From Leptospira soteropolitanensis (GTDB lineage Bacteria; Spirochaetota; Leptospiria; Leptospirales; Leptospiraceae): a DNA stretch of 64,000 nucleotides. The notes beneath the pieces were generated by a model, which did not search any database, was not told the DNA's origin, and worked only from the letters and a program-made list of their open reading frames with translations. Below, piece by piece: positions 36,178-45,392 of this stretch. The position numbers and the translations under genes are program-made. Each line of letters starts with the position of its first letter. Positions within the stretch are counted from its first letter, which is position 1. The DNA lies in NCBI RefSeq assembly GCF_026151655.1, contig NZ_JAMQPN010000011.1, positions 62,001 to 126,000 on the forward strand, written 5' to 3'.

Positions 36178-37722
36178 ACCTTCTTTTAATATAGATTGAA
36201 TCACCTCTTCTTCGTTAGGTGGGTAGAAGACACAAACTAAACTTCTAATTTTTAAAATTGTTTCTGCCAGAGAAGTTCTTGTTTCTGTTTGGCTCCAATT
36301 TTCATAACCAATTATGATTCCGCAAGTTTCTTCCATTCCAACAAATTCTTTAGCAGAATAGTTTCTCATCCCGTTTTCATCTAAAAACTGCTTGAGCCCA
36401 TTTTGGGATATGGACTCTTCCGATTTGTAAATTACTACAATTTCGTCATTCTCTACTTCTAACACTTTTTTAGCATAACCATAACACCATCGAATTTGGT
36501 CTGTTAGGTCTTCATCAACTTTGATAAATTGTACATCTGAGAGATTACCTTTAATGGGCGATTCAGAAAAATCAGCAAGTAGTGTGTTTGCAAAATTTAC
36601 AATTTCTGGAGAATTGCGTATATTTCGTTTTATATCCCATACATGAACAGAAAGTGAATTCCAATATTCTAACATTGGTGAATTTAAATATTTGAATCTT
36701 CTCGAAACAAAAAGAATCCAATTTTTGTTTTCCCAAAAGTACTTAGATAAATATAAAAAAACTTCCTTTTCTGGTGTTTGGTCTAAAATGTCTTCGATTC
36801 CATCAGCAATCAGAAGATCAATATTGTTATGGTTGATTTCGTTTACATTGGAGATGAGATCGATATTTGTTTTTTCTGGAATATTTGCTAATTCCTCTTT
36901 CCAGATTTCGTATAGTGCTTTGGCTCCTTGCCATAATAATACTTTTTTTCCTGCTCGTGCGTTTTGTAAGGCTAATTCACCTGCCAGTATCGATTTACCT
37001 GACCCAGTGCTACCAAAAACCAAGTTATGTGAGTAGTTACTAATTCCTTCCACCAATTGGAATTGTTCTTTGGTAAAAAATAATAAATTCTCTTCTTCTT
37101 TTTCTTTTTCGGATCGAAAAGTTTGAAAGAAATTTAAGTTCTTTTTGATGATTTCATGTGCTTTTACTAAGACAGATTCCGGTAAAGGTTCTCTGTTATA
37201 ACGATAAAGGATCGATTCTAAAACTGAATTTAAATCTACATCATCCTCAACTTCTCTACCACCAAACACATACAGATGTCTGTCGTTAGGAAGGTGAAAT
37301 TCTTTTCTGTCGTTTTTTAAAAAGAAAATAGCACTATCATAATAATCTGGAGGGAATAAATCAGAGAGTTGGTTGTGGTTTTTAAAAAATTCACGAATTA
37401 AATCACGTTGTGTCTGAACTTGTTCAATGGGATTTGTATAGGACTTACCTTCAACTGGATTCCATTCTCTGGCTCGAACGTTATAAAACTCCCATTCCCC
37501 TTTTTTTTCTCTCCACTTCCCGTTTTTGAGTTCAATGGTGATGACCCCGAAAGGGGAAACGACAAGGAAGTCAATTTCTCTCATGGGGACATCGGGTGTG
37601 ATGAGGGTAATGGAATAATAAATATTACATGGGATCCGAATTTCTTTTGAAAAACGATGGTAAAAATGAGATTCGAGCGAAACGTCCTTCGCTTTTCCGT
37701 GAAACTGTTTTGGATAGAGCAT
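36163..37722 (-). CDS. NERD-domain nuclease-like / SF1-type ATPase fusion
   Basis: 519 aa. The N-terminal NERD domain (related to restriction-endonuclease folds) shows catalytic-type residues Asp51 and Glu64-x-Lys66 in REIDFLVVSPFGVITIELKNG. A P-loop ATPase follows, with Walker A GSTGSGKS (237-244), a Walker B-like LLIADGIED (303-311) that lacks the usual DExx, and NIRNSPEIVNFA, as in UvrD-like SF1 helicases. It may process or cut nucleic acid; a defence or repair role is possible. Its last four codons are antisense to the rnpB P1 stem. Confidence 0.8.
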   Translation of the reverse strand: MLYPKQFHGKAKDVSLESHFYHRFSKEIRIPCNIYYSITLITPDVPMREIDFLVVSPFGVITIELKNGKWREKKGEWEFYNVRAREWNPVEGKSYTNPIEQVQTQRDLIREFFKNHNQLSDLFPPDYYDSAIFFLKNDRKEFHLPNDRHLYVFGGREVEDDVDLNSVLESILYRYNREPLPESVLVKAHEIIKKNLNFFQTFRSEKEKEEENLLFFTKEQFQLVEGISNYSHNLVFGSTGSGKSILAGELALQNARAGKKVLLWQGAKALYEIWKEELANIPEKTNIDLISNVNEINHNNIDLLIADGIEDILDQTPEKEVFLYLSKYFWENKNWILFVSRRFKYLNSPMLEYWNSLSVHVWDIKRNIRNSPEIVNFANTLLADFSESPIKGNLSDVQFIKVDEDLTDQIRWCYGYAKKVLEVENDEIVVIYKSEESISQNGLKQFLDENGMRNYSAKEFVGMEETCGIIIGYENWSQTETRTSLAETILKIRSLVCVFYPPNEEEVIQSILKEGDSGP

Positions 37723-37765
37723 TTTTTAGTTCTTTAAACTGAGCACCAGTGTTTCCATTGGCGAT

Positions 37766-38371
37766 ATGAAACTGATACCACCAACCGTAATTTTCTGCCT
37801 ATTGTTTTGCGCCTGTGCCGGTGGGAATATTAAAATAAAGATTCGTCCTGACCTATCAGGAGATTTGGTTTTATACCAAAAAAAAATAACCAAAAAGCCT
37901 TCGGGACTTTTTTTTGGCTCTGGTCTTGCGCCAGCGGGGGAATTAGAAATTTCCATTAAAGAAAGAGCTTACAAATTCTCTAATTATACGCATATCCTTC
38001 CGCCAGGATTTCGATTCATTGAATTTACCGAAGACAATACTCGAGAAATCCAATTGGTAGTGGATACTAGTATTTCGTCTCCTCTATTAAAGGCACTAGA
38101 AATCAACAAAACAGAAATTGATTCTATTTTGACTGAAGCAAAACTCAGGGATGATTTACTGCGGTTTAACACTTTGGTTGAATTCATTCAGTTTGAAATT
38201 CAATTTCCTTTTCCGATAAGGAAGGTGAAATTTGCCGAACCGAGAACTCCTGGGGAATGGACAGCAAGGTTGGATAGTCCTGATAAGATGGTTGTGAACG
38301 TTCCCTTACATTCCGTTTGGTTAAATGAACACCAACTAACAACGATTCAAATATTTCCAGATTCTAATTAG
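37766..38371 (+). CDS. putative lipoprotein of unknown function
   Basis: 201 aa. The signal peptide ends in a spirochaete-type lipobox (LLFCAC, Cys about residue 17), so it should be lipid-anchored. The mature part is beta-rich at first (IKIKIRPDLSGDLVLYQKKIT) and then mixed, with no recognised domain. It is divergent from the NERD-ATPase gene and overlaps the convergent siroheme gene by 8 bp at its 3' end. Confidence 0.7.
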   Translation: MKLIPPTVIFCLLFCACAGGNIKIKIRPDLSGDLVLYQKKITKKPSGLFFGSGLAPAGELEISIKERAYKFSNYTHILPPGFRFIEFTEDNTREIQLVVDTSISSPLLKALEINKTEIDSILTEAKLRDDLLRFNTLVEFIQFEIQFPFPIRKVKFAEPRTPGEWTARLDSPDKMVVNVPLHSVWLNEHQLTTIQIFPDSN

Positions 38372-38960
38372 ATTTGTGAAAATATTTTGAATTTAAGTTT
38401 TGAATGATTTCTTTTAATGCGAGTCTTCTTTCTTTTTGGTCGGGAAGGATTTCTTTTAGATTCCTTCTCATTTCAAAAATAGTTTCCATGAACTCATAAT
38501 CTTCCTCTGGTAGAATTTCTTCAAAAAGTTTACGAAGTGTGGAAGATACTCCTGCAAACTTTCCATCGGTAGATATAGCAAATTGAATCGGGCCGATGAA
38601 AACACTGGAAGAAGAATAAAAATCGCAATTTTTTGGATCATCCACTGAGTTAACCCAAATGCCTTTTTCTTTAGCAATTTTACGAAAGTATAGGTTAGTT
38701 TCAGAATCACTTGTGGCTAAAAAAATAATATCCCGAAAGTTAAGGTCTTCTTCTCTGACCGCTCGTTTTTCTATGGAAATATTCGGATATTTGTTTAAAA
38801 AAGTTTTTACCTCATCACTAAATTCAGTGGAGATCACCTGCAGGTTAGCACCAGTAAATTCTAAACCATAAAGTTTTTCCAAACATGCATTCCCACCACC
38901 TACGATAAGTATATTTTTGTTTTCTAGGTTTAGGAAAATGGGGTATTTTTTATAATTCAT
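38364..38960 (-). CDS. precorrin-2 dehydrogenase / sirohydrochlorin ferrochelatase (Met8/CysG-N-like)
   Basis: 198 aa. The NAD-binding start PIFLNLENKNILIVGGGNACLEK and the segment VNSVDDPKNCDFYSSSSVFIGP are typical of the CysG N-terminal/Met8 family, which oxidises precorrin-2 and inserts Fe2+ to make siroheme. The start overlaps the cobA stop by 11 bp. Together the two replace the fused CysG of enterobacteria and supply the siroheme of CysI, encoded nearby. Confidence 0.9.
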   Translation of the reverse strand: MNYKKYPIFLNLENKNILIVGGGNACLEKLYGLEFTGANLQVISTEFSDEVKTFLNKYPNISIEKRAVREEDLNFRDIIFLATSDSETNLYFRKIAKEKGIWVNSVDDPKNCDFYSSSSVFIGPIQFAISTDGKFAGVSSTLRKLFEEILPEEDYEFMETIFEMRRNLKEILPDQKERRLALKEIIQNLNSKYFHKSN

Positions 38961-39741
38961 TTTCTAAAAGACTAATCAGAGTTTTCTTTTCCATTTTTTC
39001 TTCTCTGTTTAGGAGTGGGCGTAAAGCTTCTCCCACATAAAGAATTCCAGGGCCAGAAGTTTGTTTTGTTATCCCATCTAACGATATTTCTGCGAGAGTA
39101 GAGGACGTATATGTAGGATTTCCTCTCCCTACGTTTTCTGCGAGTACAATGGGAGTTGTATCCTTGATCCCTTTTTGAATTAATCTTTCTGCCAGTTCCT
39201 TTGTTTTTTTACTTCCCATGAGAATGACAATTGTCCCAAGAAAGTTTTCCATACCCATCCAACTGCGTTCGTCTTCCAAAATCGTATGTCCATCTAAGAT
39301 GATGATCTGTCTGGAAATCCCCCGAACCGTAAGCGAGATCCCTAGGTCTGCTGTGCCAGCGGTCACGGAACTCACACCGGGAACCACTTCAAAGGGGATT
39401 CCCAAAACTTCCAAACTTTGAATTTCCTCAGCGAGCCTACCAAAAACAGCTGCATCGCCACCCTTCAAACGGACAACCCGTTTTCCTTCTTTTGCAAATT
39501 CCACTAGAAGATGATTGATCTCCTCTTGGGTTCTGGCATGTTCGCCTGCGCGTTTTCCAACGTAGAGGATTTGTGCGTTTTCGGGAAAAAGTTCTAAATA
39601 TCCTGGATCGAGGAGGGCATCGTAAAGAATGACCTCTGCTGATTCGATTCGGTTTCGGCCACGAAGGGTCAAAAGGTCGATGGGGCCTGGGCCGCCGCTT
39701 ACAAAACTGACAAATCCCTGTTCTGTCTTATTGGAGGACAT
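38950..39741 (-). CDS. cobA: uroporphyrinogen-III C-methyltransferase
   Basis: 263 aa SAM enzyme that makes precorrin-2 from uroporphyrinogen III. The N-terminal VSFVSGGPGPIDLLTLRG, the segment VILYDALLDP, the motif VVRLKGGDAAVFGR and the PGVSSVTAG loop define the SUMT family. The enzyme takes the product of HemC/D into siroheme. It is divergent from cysJ; the 165-bp spacer contains GCGATATCGC and a candidate sulfur-gene motif. Confidence 0.94.
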   Translation of the reverse strand: MSSNKTEQGFVSFVSGGPGPIDLLTLRGRNRIESAEVILYDALLDPGYLELFPENAQILYVGKRAGEHARTQEEINHLLVEFAKEGKRVVRLKGGDAAVFGRLAEEIQSLEVLGIPFEVVPGVSSVTAGTADLGISLTVRGISRQIIILDGHTILEDERSWMGMENFLGTIVILMGSKKTKELAERLIQKGIKDTTPIVLAENVGRGNPTYTSSTLAEISLDGITKQTSGPGILYVGEALRPLLNREEKMEKKTLISLLENEL

Positions 39742-39906
39742 ATCTGTTATACCTTGCGATATCGCTAGAAATAGTCAAGTGAATGGCTAATAATTTCTAC
39801 AAAATCTCCATTTTTTTGGTTTACTCGGGGCATAACTCTGGGAAAAGATTCAATTTATCAGACTTTTTGGATGTTTTACTGGAATCCAAATCGAAAATAG
39901 GTTTTT

Positions 39907-41676
39907 ATGTTATCCGATGAGAAACGCAATCGATTTTTACAATTACTGAAGGAGTCTACCAAAGACGAGTGGGTTTGGATGTCGGGCTATTTGGCTGCTT
40001 TGACCCAACCAAGCCTTGCGGGCAGTAGTGTGGATGTATCCATCACACCTCCTGTGAGCATTGATTCTGGAACTGATCCTTTACATGGAAATTTAAAAAC
40101 CCAACCCATCCAATGCAGTGTGGTTTACGGAACAGAAACAGGAAATTCCAAAAAACTAGGAACAGAACTCGTTAAAAAATTAAAGGAACTTGGGGTTTCG
40201 GCAAAACTTAAAAGTACAGACACTTATAAAGCCAAAGACTTAAAAGAAGAAGAGTATTTATTCGTGATTGTTTCCACACATGGAGATGGAGAACCACCTC
40301 AAGCAGCAAAACCTTTTATTCAAATTTTAAAAGATACAAAAGATTCTTTATCAAAAGTTAAATTTGCCGTGCTTGGGTTAGGTGATACTAGTTATCCACT
40401 TTTTTGCCAAACAGGAGAAGATGTTGATTCCCTGTTGGCAGGACTGGGTGCGGAACGCATTCAAACCTTAGGTAAATGTGATGTAGATTTTGAGATCGTT
40501 GCCAAACCTTGGATGAGTGAGCTCATCTCTAAAATCAATGCTCATTCTAAAACAGCAACCACACAAACAACAAAACCTGGACAAAATCCGGTTACGAAAC
40601 CGGCTTCAGGTGGGAAGGTTGTTTATGAGGGAACCGTTGTAACAAATATAGTTTTAAATGATATTGGAGCAAGCAAATCCACAAGACATATTGAAATCAA
40701 AACACCAGTTCCTGTTGACTATTTACCAGGGGATAGTGCTGGATTTCTTGCATACAATCGAGATGAAGAAATTTTACGTATTTTATCTTTATTACAAGTA
40801 GATCGTGAAACTCGCCTTACTTATAAAGGGGAAACATGGATGGCGTACGATTTATTTCGCAAAAAAGTATCCATTCGTTTTTTACCAGATAGAGTGATTC
40901 AAAAGTATGCAACACTTTTTGGAAAAGAGATTCCTTCTGGCAAAACTGATTTGGATGTTTTATTAACTCTCTACCCATCGGAAACTAAATTAGAGATTCA
41001 AACACTTGTAGATATTTTAGAGCCAATTGTTCCTAGGTATTATTCCATTGCTTCTAGTCCGTCTGCTCATGGGGAAGATGAAGTTCACCTAACCGTTGCA
41101 GAAGTTGAGATTGAAACATTTACCGGAATCAAAACTGGTTTTTGTTCTGGATTTTTATCAGATTTAAAAGAGGGAGATACTATTCCTTTTTTCATTCAGA
41201 GAAATCATTCCTTCCGTCTCCCAAACCCCGATACAGATATTATTATGATTGGACCAGGAACAGGAATTGCCCCATTTCGTAGTTTTTTGTTTGAAAGGGA
41301 ACAAAATGCGGGTAATGGAAAGAATTGGTTATTTTTTGGAGAAAGAAATTTTGTCTCCGATTTTTATTACCAAACAGAACTTTTGGAGCTTATGGATACA
41401 GGAGTTTTACATAAACTAAATACTGCCTTTTCCAGAGATACTAAACAGAAAGTATATGTGCAGGATCGTATGGGAGAAAATGCAATGGAACTTCTGAAGT
41501 GGATAGAAAACGGTGCAGTGATTTATCTTTGTGGGTCAAAAGATCCAATGAGTAAAGATGTCGACCGCAAACTCATTGAAATTTTATCAGAAAGAACATT
41601 TGATACCGGTAAAGATGCTTCTGATTATCTAAAAGAATTAGAAGAGGCCGGTCGTTATATTAAAGACGTTTACTGA
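39907..41676 (+). CDS. cysJ: sulfite reductase flavoprotein alpha component
   Basis: 589 aa diflavin reductase passing electrons from NADPH to CysI. Residues about 60-210 are an FMN flavodoxin domain (VVYGTETGNSKKLG, STHGDGEPPQ, LGLGDTSYPLFC). The FAD/NADP part has RYYSIASSPS, GPGTGIAPFRSF and the C-terminal SDYLKELEEAGRYIKDVY ending in an aromatic residue. It is followed 7 bp later by cysI. Confidence 0.94.
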   Translation: MLSDEKRNRFLQLLKESTKDEWVWMSGYLAALTQPSLAGSSVDVSITPPVSIDSGTDPLHGNLKTQPIQCSVVYGTETGNSKKLGTELVKKLKELGVSAKLKSTDTYKAKDLKEEEYLFVIVSTHGDGEPPQAAKPFIQILKDTKDSLSKVKFAVLGLGDTSYPLFCQTGEDVDSLLAGLGAERIQTLGKCDVDFEIVAKPWMSELISKINAHSKTATTQTTKPGQNPVTKPASGGKVVYEGTVVTNIVLNDIGASKSTRHIEIKTPVPVDYLPGDSAGFLAYNRDEEILRILSLLQVDRETRLTYKGETWMAYDLFRKKVSIRFLPDRVIQKYATLFGKEIPSGKTDLDVLLTLYPSETKLEIQTLVDILEPIVPRYYSIASSPSAHGEDEVHLTVAEVEIETFTGIKTGFCSGFLSDLKEGDTIPFFIQRNHSFRLPNPDTDIIMIGPGTGIAPFRSFLFEREQNAGNGKNWLFFGERNFVSDFYYQTELLELMDTGVLHKLNTAFSRDTKQKVYVQDRMGENAMELLKWIENGAVIYLCGSKDPMSKDVDRKLIEILSERTFDTGKDASDYLKELEEAGRYIKDVY

Positions 41677-41683
41677 GGTAATC

Positions 41684-43351
41684 ATGGCAGAACAAAAAAA
41701 AGAAACACTCGCAGAAAAAGTAAAACGCCTCAGCAGAGGACTTAGAGGAACTCTGGCTGAAAGTTTAAAGGATGAACACACTGGTTCTTTACGGTCTGAT
41801 GACCAACTATTACTTAAATTTCATGGAATGTACCAACAAGATGACAGGGATCGTCGAGAAGAACGTGCGGCAAAAAAATTAGAACGTTTGTATTCCTTTA
41901 TGATTCGTTTACGGATTCCTGGTGGGATGATTGGTCCTGTACATTGGGAAGCCTTACACAATGTCGCTGGTGAAAACTCGACTGGAACCATTAAAATCAC
42001 TACTCGACAAACCGTACAACTTCATGGGATTTTAAAATCAAAAATCAAACCGACAATCAAAGCATTTGATTCCGTTTTTTTGGATTCGATTGCGGCTTGT
42101 GGTGATGTGAATCGTAATGTTACTTGTACATCAAACCCTGCCACAAGTCCCTTACACAAGGAAGTATTCGGATATGCTGGCGAAATCAGTCGTTCACTAT
42201 TACCAAAAACTAGAGCTTATTATGAGATTTGGCTCGATGAAAATCTTTTGGCAGAAAAAGAAGAACCAGAAGATCCCTTATACAAAGATGTATACCTTCC
42301 GCGTAAGTTTAAAATTGCGATTGCGATCCCACCTTACAATGATGTGGACCTTTTCACAAATGATATAGGCCTCATTGCTATCATTGAAAATGGACAACTC
42401 ATCGGATTTAACGTGGCAGTGGGTGGGGGACTTGGAACCACTCATGGAAATCCAGATACATACCCGCGAGTGGGAACTGTGTTTGGCTTTATTCCTAAAA
42501 AGGATATACTAAAGGTAGTCTATGAAATCGTGACAGTCCAGAGAGATTTTGGAAATAGGGAAGATCGAAAACTTTCCCGTTTAAAATACACTCTAGACCG
42601 TTTAGGTGTTGAGTTCTACAAAAGGGAAGTCGAAAAACGAGTCGGTATCAGTTTTGAACCTGCAAAAGATTATCAGTTCACACAAAGATCCGATGATTTT
42701 GGTTGGAAACAAGACGCGGCAGGTAACTGGCATTATACTGTATTTGTGGAGAACGGCCGCGTTTGTGATGAACATGGTTATAATTTAAAAACAGCACTTT
42801 TGGAAGTTTCTAAAACACGAAGAGCTACATTTCGTTTTACTTGTAATCAAAATCTTATTTTATCTGATATATTTCCAAAGGATAAAGATCTCATTGAGTC
42901 CATACTTGTAAAATTTGGAGTTCATCGTAAAACGGCGGAAGTTTCACCGATTCGAAAAAATTCAATTGCTTGTGTTGCGCTTAATACTTGTTCTTTGGCA
43001 TTGGCGGAAGGGCAAAGATACCTTCCTAGTCTCATTGATAAAATTGAACCTATCCTTGGAAAACATGGGTTGGCAGAGGAACCTGTTTCCATCAGGATGA
43101 CTGGTTGTCCGAATGGATGTGCAAGGCCATATATTTCAGAGATTGGCCTTGTGGGAACTTCTTACGGAAAATACAATCTACACTTAGGTGCGGATGCGGA
43201 AGGATACCGACTCAATCGTAAATATAAAGAAGATTTAGACGAAGCAGGTATTTTATCAGAACTTGATGGACTCTTTGGAAGGTTCTCGAAAGAAAGAAAT
43301 TCCAAAGAATCTTTTGGAGATTATATCAATCGAATTGGAATCTTAAATTAA
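41684..43351 (+). CDS. cysI: sulfite reductase hemoprotein beta component
   Basis: 555 aa siroheme/[4Fe-4S] protein reducing sulfite to sulfide. The cluster ligands are visible as ACVALNTCSLA (Cx5C) and GCPNGCARP (Cx3C). The siroheme-binding region GPVHWEALHNVAGENSTGTIKITTRQTVQLHG lies near residue 85. Expressed with CysJ, it needs siroheme from CobA and the Met8-like protein. Its stop overlaps the convergent BASS gene's stop by 4 bp, inside a perfect palindrome. Confidence 0.94.
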   Translation: MAEQKKETLAEKVKRLSRGLRGTLAESLKDEHTGSLRSDDQLLLKFHGMYQQDDRDRREERAAKKLERLYSFMIRLRIPGGMIGPVHWEALHNVAGENSTGTIKITTRQTVQLHGILKSKIKPTIKAFDSVFLDSIAACGDVNRNVTCTSNPATSPLHKEVFGYAGEISRSLLPKTRAYYEIWLDENLLAEKEEPEDPLYKDVYLPRKFKIAIAIPPYNDVDLFTNDIGLIAIIENGQLIGFNVAVGGGLGTTHGNPDTYPRVGTVFGFIPKKDILKVVYEIVTVQRDFGNREDRKLSRLKYTLDRLGVEFYKREVEKRVGISFEPAKDYQFTQRSDDFGWKQDAAGNWHYTVFVENGRVCDEHGYNLKTALLEVSKTRRATFRFTCNQNLILSDIFPKDKDLIESILVKFGVHRKTAEVSPIRKNSIACVALNTCSLALAEGQRYLPSLIDKIEPILGKHGLAEEPVSIRMTGCPNGCARPYISEIGLVGTSYGKYNLHLGADAEGYRLNRKYKEDLDEAGILSELDGLFGRFSKERNSKESFGDYINRIGILN

Positions 43352-43360
43352 GATTCCAAT
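43334..43360. terminator. perfect 13-bp palindrome across two stop codons
   Basis: Arms 43334-43346 and 43348-43360 (ATTGGAATCTTAA and its complement) flank one A at 43347. The hairpin covers the last codons and stops of both convergent genes, cysI and the BASS transporter gene, and could act as a two-way transcription end or mRNA 3' stabiliser. There is no strong T-run. Confidence 0.55.
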
Positions 43361-44253
43361 CCTTTCGAACTCTTGTTCCAATAAGTAGCAATGGTGGCAC
43401 CGGCAATCAGGTGCCAAATTCCCCACCGTGCACAAATCATAGCCATTCCACCGAGGCCATCAAAGAAACTAAAAACAATAGCAAGACCAAGACTTGAGTT
43501 TTGAATTCCAGTTTCTATCGCTACAGTTTTCCGATCACTGAGCGGTAATCGGAAGATTTTGGCCAAATAGTATCCAAGAGAAAGTCCAGCAAGGTTCATC
43601 ACGAATACAAGACCAAAGAGAAGGTGGATGTATTCTTTAAAAAATTTCCAGTTAGTTGCAAGAGCACCCACGATAAAGAAAGCGAGTAGTAAAATGGAAA
43701 TCCTTTGCACAACTCGTTTCACTGTATGAGTTAATTTGGGAAATAGTTTTTGGAATAGAATTCCTATTATCAGTGGGACAATCAGGAGCACGGTGATGGA
43801 AACCAAAATTTCATAAGGGCTTACTGAGATTGACTTAAGGTATTCTCTTGTGACGGGAAGTAAATTCCCCCAAAAGAAAAATCCAATAGGAGTCAGAATA
43901 AAAGCAAATGCAGAAGAAAACGTTGTCAGACTCACAGAAAGCGCTAAGTTTCCTTTTGCCAAATGTGTGAAAAAGTTAGACATATTCCCGCCAGGACATG
44001 CTGCCACAAGCACCATTCCAAGAGCAAGGCCTGGGTGTGGGTTTATCACCCAAATGATGAGAAGGGTGGCAACTGGTAACAATATGTATTGGCTAAATAG
44101 ACCAACAAACGCCGGTTTAGGGTAACGTAAAAGTAGTTTGAAGTCTTGGAGTTTTAATTCCAAGGAAATTCCAAACATAATAAAACCAACCAGGGCATTG
44201 ATTAAATAGACTGAATCTTTGTTAAAGTTGAGACGAACTGAATTGATATCCAT
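43348..44253 (-). CDS. bile acid:sodium symporter (BASS/SBF) family transporter
   Basis: 301 aa, nine or ten transmembrane segments. The family motif VLVAACPGGNMSNFFTHLAKGNLALSVSLTTFS matches the discontinuous helix region of BASS proteins, which import organic anions with Na+. The substrate is unknown. It follows the TauD-like gene with no gap (TAA then ATG) at the end of the sulfate operon, which hints at an organosulfur anion, though this is only context. Confidence 0.85.
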   Translation of the reverse strand: MDINSVRLNFNKDSVYLINALVGFIMFGISLELKLQDFKLLLRYPKPAFVGLFSQYILLPVATLLIIWVINPHPGLALGMVLVAACPGGNMSNFFTHLAKGNLALSVSLTTFSSAFAFILTPIGFFFWGNLLPVTREYLKSISVSPYEILVSITVLLIVPLIIGILFQKLFPKLTHTVKRVVQRISILLLAFFIVGALATNWKFFKEYIHLLFGLVFVMNLAGLSLGYYLAKIFRLPLSDRKTVAIETGIQNSSLGLAIVFSFFDGLGGMAMICARWGIWHLIAGATIATYWNKSSKGLES

Positions 44254-45324
44254 TTAATCAGACCATCCTACAAGGATTCTTCTTGGCCCAGTGAAGGGAA
44301 GCCTTCCATGAGAAACGGATAAGTTGTCAATGATGAGTACATCTCCCGTTTGCCAAGGAATGGCCACTAAATGTTTCCAAAATACATCGGATATAGATTT
44401 CATTTCTTTGGCCGAAATTTCTTCTCCATTTCCATAAGTCACATGAACATCGTGAGATTCTGATCCAGAAATTCGTTTGATGGTTGTTAAAAGAGTGAGT
44501 AGAAGTGCTACACCAAGAGAACGAATTGTTTTTTGTTTTTTGAATATTTTCCATACTTCACTAACAGCTGCTTGGTAATGAAAAGTTTGGGAATGGTTAT
44601 GCCATGCAATGGTTTTTGTTTCTGGATGAATTCGAAATCCCGATTGTTCATTGGTAATGGTTAAGGAGTCTTTTCCAAACCAATCTAGATGAAATCTATT
44701 TTGCTTTGATATCTTTTTTACTTCTTCTAAGTCTGTGGTTCCAAACATTTCATCCCAACGTTTTGTTTTCCATAAAGAGAACCTTGCTTTTTTGGATGGA
44801 CCATCATAACGTCTTCTATAACGAATCCCGTGTTTCTCTATTTTTTCTCTGATCTTTGGATTTATCTCTTTATAAATTTCACGAAGATCGGTGAGAGGAG
44901 TTTCACCACCCGTTTCGGAGGCTTTTTCCGCATAAAAAAATAAAAGTTTCGGTGGATGATCAAGAAAACTCATCTCTGCATGTTGCATGATGGGGTAGTG
45001 GGGAGGGAGTTCACTTGCAGTAAACACATGTTTGACGACCTGGTCTCTGGGAGAAGTTCCTAAATAAAATTCACCGAGTTTTTTTTCCCCAGTTGCAAAG
45101 AGGATGGATTGGAAGTCGGTTGCTTCATGAATAGGAAAACCACGAAATAGAATGGCCCCATAAGTCTTTAGGTCCTCTCTCCATTCTTTCTGGTTTTGCC
45201 TGACCCAATCGAATAAATCTTGAACTTCTCTCTCTTCCTTTGGTTCGTAAACGACAGGGAGTTTTGTCTCCCCGATAAATGATTTGCGGATCCATTTTGT
45301 TTGGGTAGCGGTAGATTGAGTCAT
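44254..45324 (-). CDS. TauD/TfdA-family Fe(II)/2-oxoglutarate dioxygenase
   Basis: 356 aa. The metal triad is readable as H-x-E (MQHAEMSFLDHPP) and a distal His (SVSHGRLPFTGPRRILVGW), the Arg there binding 2-oxoglutarate. H-x-E rather than H-x-D is as in clavaminate synthase and SyrP-like proteins, so taurine is not assured as substrate. It may release sulfite from a sulfonate or hydroxylate another molecule. It is 69 bp downstream of cysN and directly upstream of the BASS transporter gene. Confidence 0.85.
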   Translation of the reverse strand: MTQSTATQTKWIRKSFIGETKLPVVYEPKEEREVQDLFDWVRQNQKEWREDLKTYGAILFRGFPIHEATDFQSILFATGEKKLGEFYLGTSPRDQVVKHVFTASELPPHYPIMQHAEMSFLDHPPKLLFFYAEKASETGGETPLTDLREIYKEINPKIREKIEKHGIRYRRRYDGPSKKARFSLWKTKRWDEMFGTTDLEEVKKISKQNRFHLDWFGKDSLTITNEQSGFRIHPETKTIAWHNHSQTFHYQAAVSEVWKIFKKQKTIRSLGVALLLTLLTTIKRISGSESHDVHVTYGNGEEISAKEMKSISDVFWKHLVAIPWQTGDVLIIDNLSVSHGRLPFTGPRRILVGWSD

Positions 45325-45356
45325 AATACTGTCACTTTAGCGAAACCGGCAGTATT
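45325..45356 (-). promoter_or_regulatory. inverted repeat abutting the tauD-like start codon
   Basis: AATACTG at one end and CAGTATT at the other enclose 18 bases and end exactly at the ATG. Some inner pairs can form. It may mask initiation or bind a regulator. Inside it is TTAGCGAAAC, like sites upstream of sbp and cysH. Confidence 0.4.
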
Positions 45357-45392
45357 AAATCAAGAAAAAATCTACTATATTGAACTAAATTT

